Shown here in pieces: positions 16,283-24,747 of a DNA stretch of 38,334 nucleotides. Origin of the DNA: Mesorhizobium sp. L2C084A000 (GTDB lineage Bacteria; Pseudomonadota; Alphaproteobacteria; Rhizobiales; Rhizobiaceae); assembly GCF_000502875.1 (NCBI RefSeq), contig NZ_AYWX01000013.1, positions 57,684 through 96,017 on the forward strand. The letters are read 5' to 3'. A model generated the notes under the pieces. It saw nothing but the letters and a program-made list of their open reading frames with translations, ran no database searches and was not told where the DNA came from. A program made the translations under genes and the position numbers. How positions within the stretch are numbered: the stretch's first letter is position 1; each line of letters begins with the position of its first letter.

Positions 16283-17170
16283 CTATGCCAGTTTCTGCTT
16301 GAGGAAGGCGATCGTTCTGCCCCAGGCCAGGTCGGCCGCCTTCTTGTCGTAGCGCGCTGCCGACGTGTCGTTGTTGAAGGCATGGTTGGCGCCTTCATAG
16401 ACATAGACCGTGTATTCGACATGCGCCGCGTCGAGTTCCTTCTTGAAGGCGTCGATGCCGGCATTGATGCGCTCGTCCAGTCCGCCATAGTGCAGCAGCA
16501 AGGCCGCCTTGATCTTGGACATATCGGCGGCCTTCGGCTGCATGCCGTAATAGGCAACGCCGGCACTGAGATCGGGGGCGTTGATGGCCAGCATGTTGAC
16601 CGTGCCGCCACCCCAGCAGAAGCCGATGGCGCCGACCTTGCCGTTGCCGTCCTTGTCGCTCTTGAGGAAAGCGACGGTCGCAACACCGTCGGCGATGGTC
16701 TGCGCCGGATCGAGCTTGGCGAACATGTCGCGCGCCTTGTCTTCATCGGTTGGCGTTCCGCCGAGCGGCGACAGAAAATCCGGCGCCAGCGCCACGAACC
16801 CCTCCAGCGCCACGCGTCGCGTCACATCGCGGATATGCGGGTTGAGCCCCCTGTTCTCATGCACGACGATCACCGTGCCGAGCTTGCCCGCCTTGTCCAC
16901 CGGCTTGACCAGATAGCCCTTCATTTCGCCGCTGCCGCCGGGATAGCTGATGTCCTCGCCCTTCACCCGCGGATCGTTGTCGGCGACAACAGCCGCTTGC
17001 GCCGAATTTGCCGCCAGAAGCGGGGCGATCGCGGCGGCCGCCGCACCCGATCCGGCAAGCCGGGTCAACTGCTCCATGAACCGGCGGCGATCGAGCGTCA
17101 GATGCGTATATTCGTCATAGGCGTCGATCATCGCCTGGGTGATGGCGGGCTTGGCGTCGGGTTTCGTCAT
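16283..17170 (-). CDS. Dienelactone hydrolase-family enzyme with Tat signal
   Basis: This alpha/beta-hydrolase is related to carboxymethylenebutenolidase (EC 3.1.1.45). The catalytic set of the family is visible: Cys185 in GFCWGG, Asp232 in GGLDERI and His263 in GANHAF, with the helper Glu105 in HENRG. The N-terminus has the twin-arginine pattern DRRRFM (27-32) followed by an Ala-rich hydrophobic stretch to about 60, so export by the Tat route to the periplasm is likely, as in many rhizobial members. Substrate is uncertain; few of these enzymes have been tested, and no chlorocatechol pathway genes lie nearby. The ATG has GAGGA about nine bases upstream. Confidence 0.9.
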   Translation of the reverse strand: MTKPDAKPAITQAMIDAYDEYTHLTLDRRRFMEQLTRLAGSGAAAAAIAPLLAANSAQAAVVADNDPRVKGEDISYPGGSGEMKGYLVKPVDKAGKLGTVIVVHENRGLNPHIRDVTRRVALEGFVALAPDFLSPLGGTPTDEDKARDMFAKLDPAQTIADGVATVAFLKSDKDGNGKVGAIGFCWGGGTVNMLAINAPDLSAGVAYYGMQPKAADMSKIKAALLLHYGGLDERINAGIDAFKKELDAAHVEYTVYVYEGANHAFNNDTSAARYDKKAADLAWGRTIAFLKQKLA

Positions 17171-17445
17171 GGATCGGGTCCTCTGCTTCGGGCTTTAATT
17201 GCCAGCTACATAGGGACCAAGCCGGCATGGTCCAGTCGAGCACTCATCGCGGCCGCCGATTGCCTCAGGGCGTAGGCCGCTGGCCGCGTCCCGGCAGTAA
17301 AGCCGGTGCCATGCACGGCCGTGTCATCACTTTTTGGTCATTGGCGATAAATCCTGCTGGCGCTGCCACAATCGTGAGGGAAGGTGGCTATCGACGGTAT
17401 CTTGACCGCGTGCCTACACGTCAAACCCAGAAGGAAGCGATGACC

Positions 17446-17595
17446 ATGACCATGCCTTCCCCGATCCTCGCCAGCGCGCTCGTCCTTGCGGCGAGTGCCG
17501 CTTTGGCCCTGCGCTCGATGGTTGCGAGTGCAGGCAGACCATCGTTGATCAGGGTCCGCACTGAGCGGAACCGCAACGCGAAAACCCAGGGTTGA
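17446..17595 (+). CDS. Possible small membrane or secreted peptide
   Basis: This short frame encodes about 49 residues: a hydrophobic segment ILASALVLAASAALAL followed by a basic tail rich in Arg and Asn. AAGGAAG lies eight bases before the ATG at 17446; ATGs at 17440 and 17452 are alternatives. It ends nine bases before the ribosome site and start region of the next gene, so co-transcription is plausible. The family is unknown, and it may be chance coding in GC-rich DNA. Confidence 0.4.
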   Translation: MTMPSPILASALVLAASAALALRSMVASAGRPSLIRVRTERNRNAKTQG

Positions 17596-17604
17596 GGTGA
17601 CGCT

Positions 17605-18039
17605 ATGAACGTCCAGGACATCGTCAACACCGTTTCGCAGAAGGCCGGCCTCGACCAGACGACGACGGAGAAAGTCGTCGGCACCATTTTCTCGGTGCTC
17701 GAACACGAGGCGGAAGGCACAAGCGTCTCGGCGTTCTTCGCCAAGATCCCCGGCGCCGACGACCTCGCCCATCAATATGACGTCATGGCTGCCGCTCCGG
17801 CCGGCGGTGGCGGTTTTCTGTCGTCGTTGCAGGGGGCGCTTGGCGGCGTTCTCGGCGAGAAGGCCGGCGCGCTGATCAACGGCGTCGCCGCGCTCAAGGC
17901 ATCCGGGCTCGACATGGCGCAGATCCAGAAGGCCGGCGCGACGCTGATCCAGCAGGCCGAAGCCGCCGCCGGCCCCGACCTGACCAACACGGTGCTCGGC
18001 TCGGTGCCCAGCCTGAAGGGTCATCTGGGGATCGGCTGA
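17605..18039 (+). CDS. DUF2267/DUF2780-like protein of unknown function
   Basis: This 144-residue soluble protein has an N-terminal helical part (VQDIVNTVSQKAGLDQTTTEKVVGTIFSVLEHE) with the look of DUF2267-type domains, a Gly-rich turn around 70, and a C-terminal helical part including KASGLDMAQIQKAGATLIQQAE that recalls DUF2780. Pfam assignment by eye is uncertain. There are no catalytic motifs or signal peptide. TGAGGTGA lies five bases before the ATG, a strong ribosome site. It follows the small peptide frame and converges on gcd, with a structured inverted-repeat element between. Confidence 0.78.
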   Translation: MNVQDIVNTVSQKAGLDQTTTEKVVGTIFSVLEHEAEGTSVSAFFAKIPGADDLAHQYDVMAAAPAGGGGFLSSLQGALGGVLGEKAGALINGVAALKASGLDMAQIQKAGATLIQQAEAAAGPDLTNTVLGSVPSLKGHLGIG

Positions 18040-18067
18040 TCGAGAACGGGCCGATCGGAAGATTTCC

Positions 18068-18140
18068 CGCCCCTCATCGCCCAGTCGGGCACTTTTCCCC
18101 GTCACTATACGGGAAAAGACACCGGCACAGATGAGGGGCG
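18068..18140. repeat. Three-stem inverted-repeat element between convergent genes
   Basis: The outer arms CGCCCCTCATC (18068-18078) and GATGAGGGGCG (18130-18140) pair perfectly over 11 bases. They enclose two further hairpins: GCCC-AGTC-GGGC (18079-18090) and CTTTTCCCCGT/ACGGGAAAAG with one bulged C (18092-18118). The whole can fold as a three-way junction in either strand. It may act as a two-way transcription end or be a mobile palindromic repeat. Confidence 0.6.
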
Positions 18141-18176
18141 GCGCGACCTCTGAAAGATCGCGTTACCCTGTCGCCC

Positions 18177-20492
18177 CTACTTCGGCAGCGCGTAGGCCAT
18201 CACATAGTCCCCAGGCTTGGTGCCGACTGAACCGTGGCCGCCGGCGACGATGACCACGAACTGGCGGCCGTCGGCGACCGTATAGGTCATCGGCGTCGAT
18301 TGCCCGCCGGCCGGCAGCCGCGCCTGCCACAGCTGCTTGCCCGATGTCAGGTCGTAGGCGCGCAGATAGTCGTCGACCGCGGCCCCCAGGAAGGCGACGC
18401 CACCAGCGGTGATCATCGGCCCGCCGATGCCCGGCACCCCGACTTTCAGCGGCAGCGGCAGCGGCGTCATGTCGTAGACGGTGCCGTTGCGGTGCTTGTA
18501 GGCGATCTTGCCGGTCCTGAGATCGGCGCCGGCGACATAGCCCCAGGGCGGCGCCTGGCAAGGGATGCCAAGCGGCGACAGGAACGGCCCCATCACCACC
18601 GCATAGGGCGCGCCCTCGTTGCGGTTCAGCCCCTGCTCGCTGCCGCGCCCTTCGTCCGGCGGCGGCACCTGATCGCGCGGGATCAACTGCGACTTGAACG
18701 CCAGGTAGGTCGGCATGCCGAACAGCACCTGCCGGACCGGATCGACGGCGACGCCACCCCAGTTGAAGGTGCCGAAATTGCCGGGATAGATCAGCGAGCC
18801 CTGGACGGAAGGCGGCGTATAGCGCCCCTCATAGCGCAGGCCCTGGAATTCGATCCGGCAGGCCAACTGGTCGAACATGGTTAGGCCCCACATGTCGGCG
18901 CCGGTGAGCGGCTTCGGCATGAAGGTGAGATCGGAGACCGGCTGCGTCGGCGATGTGTGGTCGCCTTCGATCGCGCCGCCGGGCGCCGGCACTTCGTTGA
19001 CCGCAATGACCGGCTCGCCGGTGCGGCGGTCGAGCACATAGAGGTCGCCCTGCTTGGTCGGCCCGACCAGCGCCGGCACCACCGTGCCGTCGGGTTTGCT
19101 GATGTCGATCAGGCTCGGCTGTGCCGGTACGTCCATGTCCCAGAGATCGTGGTGCACGGTCTGCCGCACCCAGCGCACCTGCCCGGTGTTGAGGTCGAGC
19201 GCGGTGATCGACGACGAGAACTTCTCGACATTGGCGCTGCGCCCGGCGCCGAGCTGGTCCGGCGTCTGGTTGCCGAGCGGCACGTAGAGCAGGCCGAGCT
19301 TCTCGTCGGCGCTCGGCGTCGACCACATGTTGGGCGAGTTGGCGGTATAGGTCTGGCCGGCCGGCAGCGGCGTCGTCTGGTCCGGATTGCCGGAATCCCA
19401 GTTCCACACCAGCGCGCCGGTGGCAGCGTCGTAGGCGCGGATGACGCCGGACGGCTCCTGCGTCGAATAATTGTCGTTTACCGCGCCGCCGACGATGATC
19501 TTGCCGCCTGATATCAGCGGGGCCGAGGTCGAGTAGTAATAGCCCGACTTCGGATAGGGCATGTTGGTCAGAAGGTTCAGCGTGCCGCCCTCGGCAAAAG
19601 CCGGGCAGACCTGCCCGTTGGCGGCGTCGAGCGCGATCAGCCGCGCATCCGAGGTCGGCAGGTAGACGCGGGTCGCACAGGGCTGCCCGGCGGCGCCGGC
19701 GGCATCGGCGTAATAGGCCACGCCGCGGCAGGTCTGGTGCTGGCGGTCCTTGTCGAGCTTGACCTTGGGATCGAAGCGCCATTTCTCCTTGCCGCTCGCG
19801 GCATCGATGGCGATGGCGAAATTATGCGGCGTGCAGATGTAGAGCGTGTCGCCGATCTTCAGCGGCGTCACCTGATAGGTGGTCTCGCCGACATCGTCGG
19901 GACCCTTCACATCGCCGGTCTGGTAGGTCCAGGCAGGCTGCAGCTTGGCGACATTGTCCGGTGTGATCTGGTCGAGCGGCGAATAGCGCTGGCCGAACTG
20001 CGTGCGGCCGTAATAGTGCCACTCGCCGGCCGGCACATCATTGCCGAGATTGGCGTTGGCGACCACCTTGTCGGTGCCGAGTTCGCCGGCAATGTCCTTC
20101 GGATCTGAGGTCATCGAATAACCGGCGACGGCCAGTGATGCCAGCACGGCAAGGATCAGCGGTGCGCGCCCGTCAGGGCCGGCAAGACCCCGCCTCGCCC
20201 ATGGCGTCAGCAGCCACAAAGCGAGAAGCACGATGATGCCGCCGCGCGGTCCGAGTTCCCACCAGTCGAAGCCGGTTTCCCAGACCGCCCAGGCCAGCGT
20301 GCCGAGCACGATCACCGCGTAGAGCCACAGTGCGGTGGACCTGCGCCGGTAGAGCAGCCAGGCGGCGATCAGGAAGGCAAGGCCGGCAATGACATAGTAC
20401 CAGCTGCCGCCCAGCATCGCCAGGCGGATGCCGCCGCCGCCGAGTGCCAGGCCGATGAGGAAAAGAATGAGGGAGGTGATGGTGACAGCCAA
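18177..20492 (-). CDS. gcd: Membrane-bound PQQ-dependent glucose dehydrogenase
   Basis: Gcd oxidises D-glucose to gluconolactone at the periplasmic face of the inner membrane and passes electrons to ubiquinone (EC 1.1.5.2). Residues 1-130 hold about five membrane helices. The rest is an eight-bladed PQQ propeller with repeated W-type docking motifs. The segment HHDLWDMDVPAQP carries the conserved active-site Asp region of the quinate/glucose dehydrogenase group; quinate or shikimate as substrate is the alternative. The best start is TTG at 20492, with GAAGGAG seven bases upstream and helix 1 immediately after. The ATG at 20546 would add a basic 18-residue stretch. No PQQ-synthesis genes are present, so the cofactor must be made elsewhere or taken up. 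Confidence 0.92.
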   Translation of the reverse strand: MAVTITSLILFLIGLALGGGGIRLAMLGGSWYYVIAGLAFLIAAWLLYRRRSTALWLYAVIVLGTLAWAVWETGFDWWELGPRGGIIVLLALWLLTPWARRGLAGPDGRAPLILAVLASLAVAGYSMTSDPKDIAGELGTDKVVANANLGNDVPAGEWHYYGRTQFGQRYSPLDQITPDNVAKLQPAWTYQTGDVKGPDDVGETTYQVTPLKIGDTLYICTPHNFAIAIDAASGKEKWRFDPKVKLDKDRQHQTCRGVAYYADAAGAAGQPCATRVYLPTSDARLIALDAANGQVCPAFAEGGTLNLLTNMPYPKSGYYYSTSAPLISGGKIIVGGAVNDNYSTQEPSGVIRAYDAATGALVWNWDSGNPDQTTPLPAGQTYTANSPNMWSTPSADEKLGLLYVPLGNQTPDQLGAGRSANVEKFSSSITALDLNTGQVRWVRQTVHHDLWDMDVPAQPSLIDISKPDGTVVPALVGPTKQGDLYVLDRRTGEPVIAVNEVPAPGGAIEGDHTSPTQPVSDLTFMPKPLTGADMWGLTMFDQLACRIEFQGLRYEGRYTPPSVQGSLIYPGNFGTFNWGGVAVDPVRQVLFGMPTYLAFKSQLIPRDQVPPPDEGRGSEQGLNRNEGAPYAVVMGPFLSPLGIPCQAPPWGYVAGADLRTGKIAYKHRNGTVYDMTPLPLPLKVGVPGIGGPMITAGGVAFLGAAVDDYLRAYDLTSGKQLWQARLPAGGQSTPMTYTVADGRQFVVIVAGGHGSVGTKPGDYVMAYALPK

Positions 20493-20722
20493 GATGATAC
20501 TCCTTCGACTGTTGCGCTTCGCGGCGCGGCCATGGCAACCCGGCATTGCGTCGCTGCCCGAAGCACAACTTTCTCCTGACGGTCCCGCCTGTCAAGCACG
20601 GGCCTCAAGCGCAAGCCGCAATGGTCCATCGCAATTGGGATAACATCGACCGCAGTGGGAGCGCGGGGCAGCAATCGGGCACTTTAGCGGAACAAAACGT
20701 AGACAGTTCTGGTCTTTCCCCA

Positions 20723-20740
20723 CCGAATCACTACATTCGG
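20723..20740 (+). promoter_or_regulatory. Hairpin over the uvrD ribosome-binding region
   Basis: CCGAAT and ATTCGG pair perfectly around CACTAC. The 3' arm runs into the CGGGG that is the only Shine-Dalgarno-like sequence, four bases before the ATG, so the stem could limit translation. Confidence 0.35.
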
Positions 20741-20744
20741 GGCA

Positions 20745-23414
20745 ATGTCCGGCTTTTCCGAAGACATGCCCTTTTTCGACGAACCCAATGCGCGGCCCAC
20801 GGCCCCGTCGGGCATCGCCGCGCGCGCCATGGCTGCCCGCAGCGGACACAACAACGCACCCGACTATCTGAAGGGCCTCAACCCGGAGCAGCGGCTAGCT
20901 GTTGAAACAACGGAGGGGCCGGTTCTGGTGCTGGCCGGTGCCGGTACCGGCAAGACCCGCGTGCTCACCACGCGCATCGCCCACATCCTCGCCACCGGCA
21001 AGGCGTTCCCGTCGCAGATCCTCGCGGTAACCTTCACCAACAAAGCCGCGCGCGAGATGAAGATCCGCATCGGCGTGCTGATCGGCGAAGGCGATGTCGA
21101 GGGTATGCCATGGCTCGGCACCTTCCACTCGATTGGCGTCAAGCTGCTTCGCCGCCATGCCGAACTCGCCGGTTTGCGCTCCGACTTCACCATCCTCGAC
21201 ACCGACGACGTCGTGCGGCTGATCAAGCAGCTGATCCAGGCCGAAGGTCTGGACGACAAGCGCTGGCCGGCCAAGCAGTTCGCCCAGATGATCGACGGCT
21301 GGAAGAACAAGGGGCAAGGCCCGGCCGACATCGCCGAGGGCGACGCCCGCGCCTTCGCCAACGGCAAGGGCCGCGAGCTCTACAAGGCCTATCAGGAGAG
21401 GCTGAAGACGCTGAACGCCTGCGATTTCGGCGACCTGCTCTGCCACCCGATCCGCATCTTCCGCGCCAATCCGGACGTGCTGAAGGAATACCACAAGCGC
21501 TTCAAATACATCCTCGTCGACGAGTACCAGGACACCAACACCGCGCAGTACATGTGGCTGCGGCTTTTGGCGCAGAGGCCCGATTCCGGGCGCGCGTCGA
21601 CATCGACGGACCTGCGATCGGCCGAAGGCCGCAAGCCCGACCGGGCGTCGGCCGGCCAGGCCGCCCCCGCGGAGGCCAGCGAACGAAGCGAGCGCGCGGC
21701 CGTGAGCGACAACAAAGTCAACATCTGCTGCGTCGGCGACGACGACCAATCCATCTATGGCTGGCGCGGCGCCGAGGTCGACAACATCCTGCGCTTCGAC
21801 AAGGATTTTCCCGGCGCCACCATCATCCGGCTGGAGCGCAACTACCGCTCGACCGCGCACATACTGGGGGCCGCCTCCCACCTCATAGCCCACAATGAGG
21901 GCCGCTTCGGCAAGACGCTGTTCACCGACCGCAACGATCCCGAGGACGGCAAGGTGCATGTCCACGCCGCCTGGGATTCCGAGGAGGAAGCCCGCGCCGT
22001 CGGCGAGACGATCGAGACCTACCAGCGGCAAAAGCACAATCTCAACGACATGGCGATCCTGGTCCGCGCCTCCTTCCAGATGCGCGAGTTTGAGGACCGC
22101 TTCGTCACGCTCGGCCTCAACTACCGCGTCATCGGCGGTCCGCGCTTCTATGAACGCATGGAGATCCGCGATGCGCTGGCCTTCTTCCGCGTGGTGGCGC
22201 AAGGCGCCGACGACCTCGCCTTCGAGCGCATCGTCAATGTGCCCAAGCGCGGCCTTGGTGAAGCCACCATCCGCCAGATCCACGACACGGCCCGCGCGCT
22301 GCGCATCCCAATGCTGGAAGCCGCCGCCAAGCTGGCCGAAAGCGACGAGTTGAAGCCGAAGCCCCGCGCCGCCTTGCGCGAAGTCGCGGCCAATTTCGAA
22401 CGCTGGCAGAAGGCGCTGGAAACCACGCCGCACACCGAACTCGCCGAGACCATTCTCGAAGAGAGCGGCTACACCGACATGTGGAAGAACGACCGCTCGG
22501 TCGAAGCGCCCGGCCGGCTGGAGAACCTGAAAGAGCTGATCCGCTCGATGGAGGAGTATGAATCGCTGCGCTCCTTCCTCGAGCATGTCGCATTGGTCAT
22601 GGACGCTGAGCAGAACGCCGGGCTCGACGCCGTCTCGATCATGACGCTGCATTCGGCCAAGGGCCTCGAATTCGAGACCGTCTTCCTGCCCGGCTGGGAA
22701 GAAGGCCTGTTCCCGCATCAGCGCGCGCTGGACGAAGGCGGCCGCTCCGGACTGGAGGAAGAGCGCCGGCTCGCCTATGTCGGCCTGACCCGCGCCAAGA
22801 AGAACCTGCATCTGTGGTTCGTCTCCAACCGCCGCATCCACGGCCTGTGGCAGTCGACCATCCCGTCGCGCTTTCTCGACGAACTGCCGGAAGCCCATGT
22901 CGAGGTCGCCGAAAGCGGCAACAGCTACGGCGGCTACGGCAATTCCTACGGCGGCGGTTCTTTTGCCTCCGGCCGTGGCGGCCAGGGGGCAGGACGGCAG
23001 AACCCCTATGGCGCCTCGCGCTTCGACAATGTCGGCGCCGACACCGAAAAATCCGGCGCCTTCTCCAACACCTATGCGACGCCGGGCTGGCAGCGCGCCC
23101 AGGCCAACCGCACCGAGGCGACCGACCGCAACTGGGGCTCGCGCTCCGGCCACCAGGTCGAGCGCATCGGCTATGGCGAAACCGACTCCGGCTACGGCGC
23201 CGGCCGCACCTCGGTCAAAGGCCGCACCATCGACGGCGAACTGGTCGCCAAATCCGTCTCCGACACGCCATCCGCCTTCAACGTCGGCGACCGCGTCTTC
23301 CACCAGAAATTCGGCAACGGCAACATCTCGGCCATCGAAGGCAACAAGCTGACCATCGACTTCGACAAGGCCGGCCAGAAGCGCGTGCTGGACGGGTTCG
23401 TCGCGGCGGTGTGA
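20745..23414 (+). CDS. uvrD: UvrD/PcrA-type superfamily 1 DNA helicase
   Basis: This is a 3'-5' ATP-driven helicase of nucleotide-excision and mismatch repair. Walker A is AGAGTGKT (Lys70), motif II is VDEYQDT (from about 258), motif III is GDDDQSIYGWRGAE, and motif VI is VGLTRAKKNL. The order and the 889-residue length fit UvrD/PcrA. Between motifs II and III there is an extra ~46-residue, Ser/Ala/Arg/Glu-rich stretch. After the helicase core comes a Gly/Tyr/Ser low-complexity linker (about 722-760) and a C-terminal Tudor-like domain (about 845-889, FNVGDRVFHQKFG), which in the family contacts RNA polymerase. It diverges from gcd. No clear alphaproteobacterial LexA box is seen upstream. Confidence 0.93.
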   Translation: MSGFSEDMPFFDEPNARPTAPSGIAARAMAARSGHNNAPDYLKGLNPEQRLAVETTEGPVLVLAGAGTGKTRVLTTRIAHILATGKAFPSQILAVTFTNKAAREMKIRIGVLIGEGDVEGMPWLGTFHSIGVKLLRRHAELAGLRSDFTILDTDDVVRLIKQLIQAEGLDDKRWPAKQFAQMIDGWKNKGQGPADIAEGDARAFANGKGRELYKAYQERLKTLNACDFGDLLCHPIRIFRANPDVLKEYHKRFKYILVDEYQDTNTAQYMWLRLLAQRPDSGRASTSTDLRSAEGRKPDRASAGQAAPAEASERSERAAVSDNKVNICCVGDDDQSIYGWRGAEVDNILRFDKDFPGATIIRLERNYRSTAHILGAASHLIAHNEGRFGKTLFTDRNDPEDGKVHVHAAWDSEEEARAVGETIETYQRQKHNLNDMAILVRASFQMREFEDRFVTLGLNYRVIGGPRFYERMEIRDALAFFRVVAQGADDLAFERIVNVPKRGLGEATIRQIHDTARALRIPMLEAAAKLAESDELKPKPRAALREVAANFERWQKALETTPHTELAETILEESGYTDMWKNDRSVEAPGRLENLKELIRSMEEYESLRSFLEHVALVMDAEQNAGLDAVSIMTLHSAKGLEFETVFLPGWEEGLFPHQRALDEGGRSGLEEERRLAYVGLTRAKKNLHLWFVSNRRIHGLWQSTIPSRFLDELPEAHVEVAESGNSYGGYGNSYGGGSFASGRGGQGAGRQNPYGASRFDNVGADTEKSGAFSNTYATPGWQRAQANRTEATDRNWGSRSGHQVERIGYGETDSGYGAGRTSVKGRTIDGELVAKSVSDTPSAFNVGDRVFHQKFGNGNISAIEGNKLTIDFDKAGQKRVLDGFVAAV
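21576..21713 (+). other. In-frame 138-base insert in uvrD, repeat-like
   Basis: These 46 codons separate motif II from motif III, where related helicases have only a few residues. The DNA is dense in short inverted repeats, for example CGGCC-GAA-GGCCG, and the peptide (EASERSERAA and neighbours) looks like translated palindromic-repeat DNA. The boundaries are estimated by comparison with the usual family pattern from memory. Confidence 0.55.
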
Positions 23415-23462
23415 GCGGTTGCTTGCCCTACAAGCGACCATTCTCTGGCGGAAGCCCCCACC

Positions 23463-23649
23463 TTCGTCATCCACGGGCGGAGCAGGAGCGAAGCGACGTC
23501 GCGGAGACCCGAGGATCCATGCCGCGACCTTCGCCCAGAAATGCAGCGGAGCAGAATTCCACAACCGGAGCGGTACTTTTAAGTCGCGGCATGGATCCTC
23601 GGGTCTGCGCCGCGTCGCTACGCTCCTTGCTTCGCCCGTGGATGACGAA
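23463..23649. repeat. Long imperfect inverted repeat, probably a dispersed repeat element
   Basis: A 66-base left arm (23463-23528) matches the reverse complement of a 67-base right arm (23583-23649) over most positions, including TTCGTCATCCACGGGCG and GACCCGAGGATCCATGCC perfectly. The loop is 54 bases. It fills most of the gap between uvrD and the convergent permease gene. It resembles repeat families dispersed in rhizobial intergenic DNA and may stop transcription from either side. I see no coding capacity and no terminal duplication. Confidence 0.8.
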
Positions 23650-23697
23650 ATGATGGGCGTCCGCGCAAGGCATGCGGTCCGCCAACGAAACAGCCCC

Positions 23698-24747
23698 TCA
23701 CCGATACCGCGCCTGGTTCCACTTATGCCCCAGCAGTGACAGGATGATGATCAGGCCGTTGAAGAACTGGACGTAAAAGCCGCTCAGGCCTGCCGCCACG
23801 ACACCGGTCTGGATGAACGACACGGTGACGGCGCCGATGGCGCCGCCGACCACGGTGCCGATGCCGCCCCAGGTCGGCGTGCCGCCGACGAACACCGAGG
23901 CCAGCACCGGCAGGAGATAGCCGTCGCCGGCGGTCGGCCACCAGGTGAAATTGATCATCACCGAGAAGGTGCCGGCGATCGCAGCACCAATGCCGACGAA
24001 GACGAACACTTTCACCCGCACGCGCTTGACGTCGATGCCCATCTGCTGGGCGCTGTCGGGGTTGTCGCCGACCACCCTCACCTGCGCGCCGAAGCGATGG
24101 CGGTTATAGAGCATCGCCGACAGCACGACGAAACCGATGGCCCAGAAGATCTGCACCGGAATGCCCAGCAGCTGGCTTGAGAAGATCGTGTAGGCCCAGC
24201 TGTCGCTGAGGCTGGTCAGCGCCATCGACTTGCCTTCGTTGATGATCTGGATCAGGCCGCGCAGCAGGAAATTCATGCCGAGCGTGGCGATCAGTGAAGA
24301 CAGCCCGCCATAGACCACCAGCGAGCCTACCAGGAAGCCGAGCAGCATGCCGGTGACGAGCGCCGCGGCGATGCCGAGAAACGGATCGTAGCCGGCCTGC
24401 ACGACCAGCGCGAAGACCCATGAGGCGAAGCCCATCGTTGCCGGAAACGACAGGTCGATCTCGCCGCAGGTGACGACGAACACCAGCGGCACCACCACGA
24501 ACAGCGCCACCGGCAGCGTCGTCAGCACCGAGCGGTAGAGATACCAGGTGGTGAAGACGGTCGGGTTGGCGATCATGAACACCGCCATCATGACGATGAA
24601 CACGGCGAGCGTGCCGAGCGCGGCACGGTTGTCGAGGATGAAGCCGCGCATCCAGTGATCGGATGGGTGTTTCCACTCTTTCTGGGCACTGGGGCGGGGA
24701 ATGCCGGCGGACGGCTCGTGCAGGTCGGGCTCCATGGTCTTGCTCAT
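23698..24747 (-). CDS. Sugar-type ABC transporter permease
   Basis: This 349-residue inner-membrane permease has about eight to ten helices, with the pattern of the BPD_transp_2 (ribose/CUT2) family. The conserved cytoplasmic loop VVGDNPDSAQQMGIDVKRVRVKVF is the ATPase-contact EAA-like region, and CGEIDLSFPATMG is typical of the group. It probably works as a homodimer with the adjacent ATPase. The start ATG overlaps the ATPase stop (ATGA at 24744-24747), so translation is coupled. The frame stays open far upstream, but that part overlaps the ATPase gene in another frame and is not coding. It is the last gene of the operon. Confidence 0.9.
   Translation of the reverse strand: MSKTMEPDLHEPSAGIPRPSAQKEWKHPSDHWMRGFILDNRAALGTLAVFIVMMAVFMIANPTVFTTWYLYRSVLTTLPVALFVVVPLVFVVTCGEIDLSFPATMGFASWVFALVVQAGYDPFLGIAAALVTGMLLGFLVGSLVVYGGLSSLIATLGMNFLLRGLIQIINEGKSMALTSLSDSWAYTIFSSQLLGIPVQIFWAIGFVVLSAMLYNRHRFGAQVRVVGDNPDSAQQMGIDVKRVRVKVFVFVGIGAAIAGTFSVMINFTWWPTAGDGYLLPVLASVFVGGTPTWGGIGTVVGGAIGAVTVSFIQTGVVAAGLSGFYVQFFNGLIIILSLLGHKWNQARYR

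Noticed and set aside
20697..20722. LexA box upstream of uvrD
   Set aside because: A GTTC is present, but the second half-site at the required seven-base spacing reads TCCC, so the alphaproteobacterial GTTC-N7-GTTC motif is not met.
21569..21716. The uvrD insert as a sequencing frameshift or intein
   Set aside because: The frame is kept on both sides with helicase motifs intact, and 46 residues are far too few for an intein; no splicing motifs are seen.
20895..23564. 889-codon open frame antisense to the helicase gene
   Set aside because: It mirrors uvrD in high-GC DNA, has no recognisable domain and an Ala/Gly/Val/Asp-rich composition typical of a third-position shadow frame. Its equal length to the helicase is coincidence.
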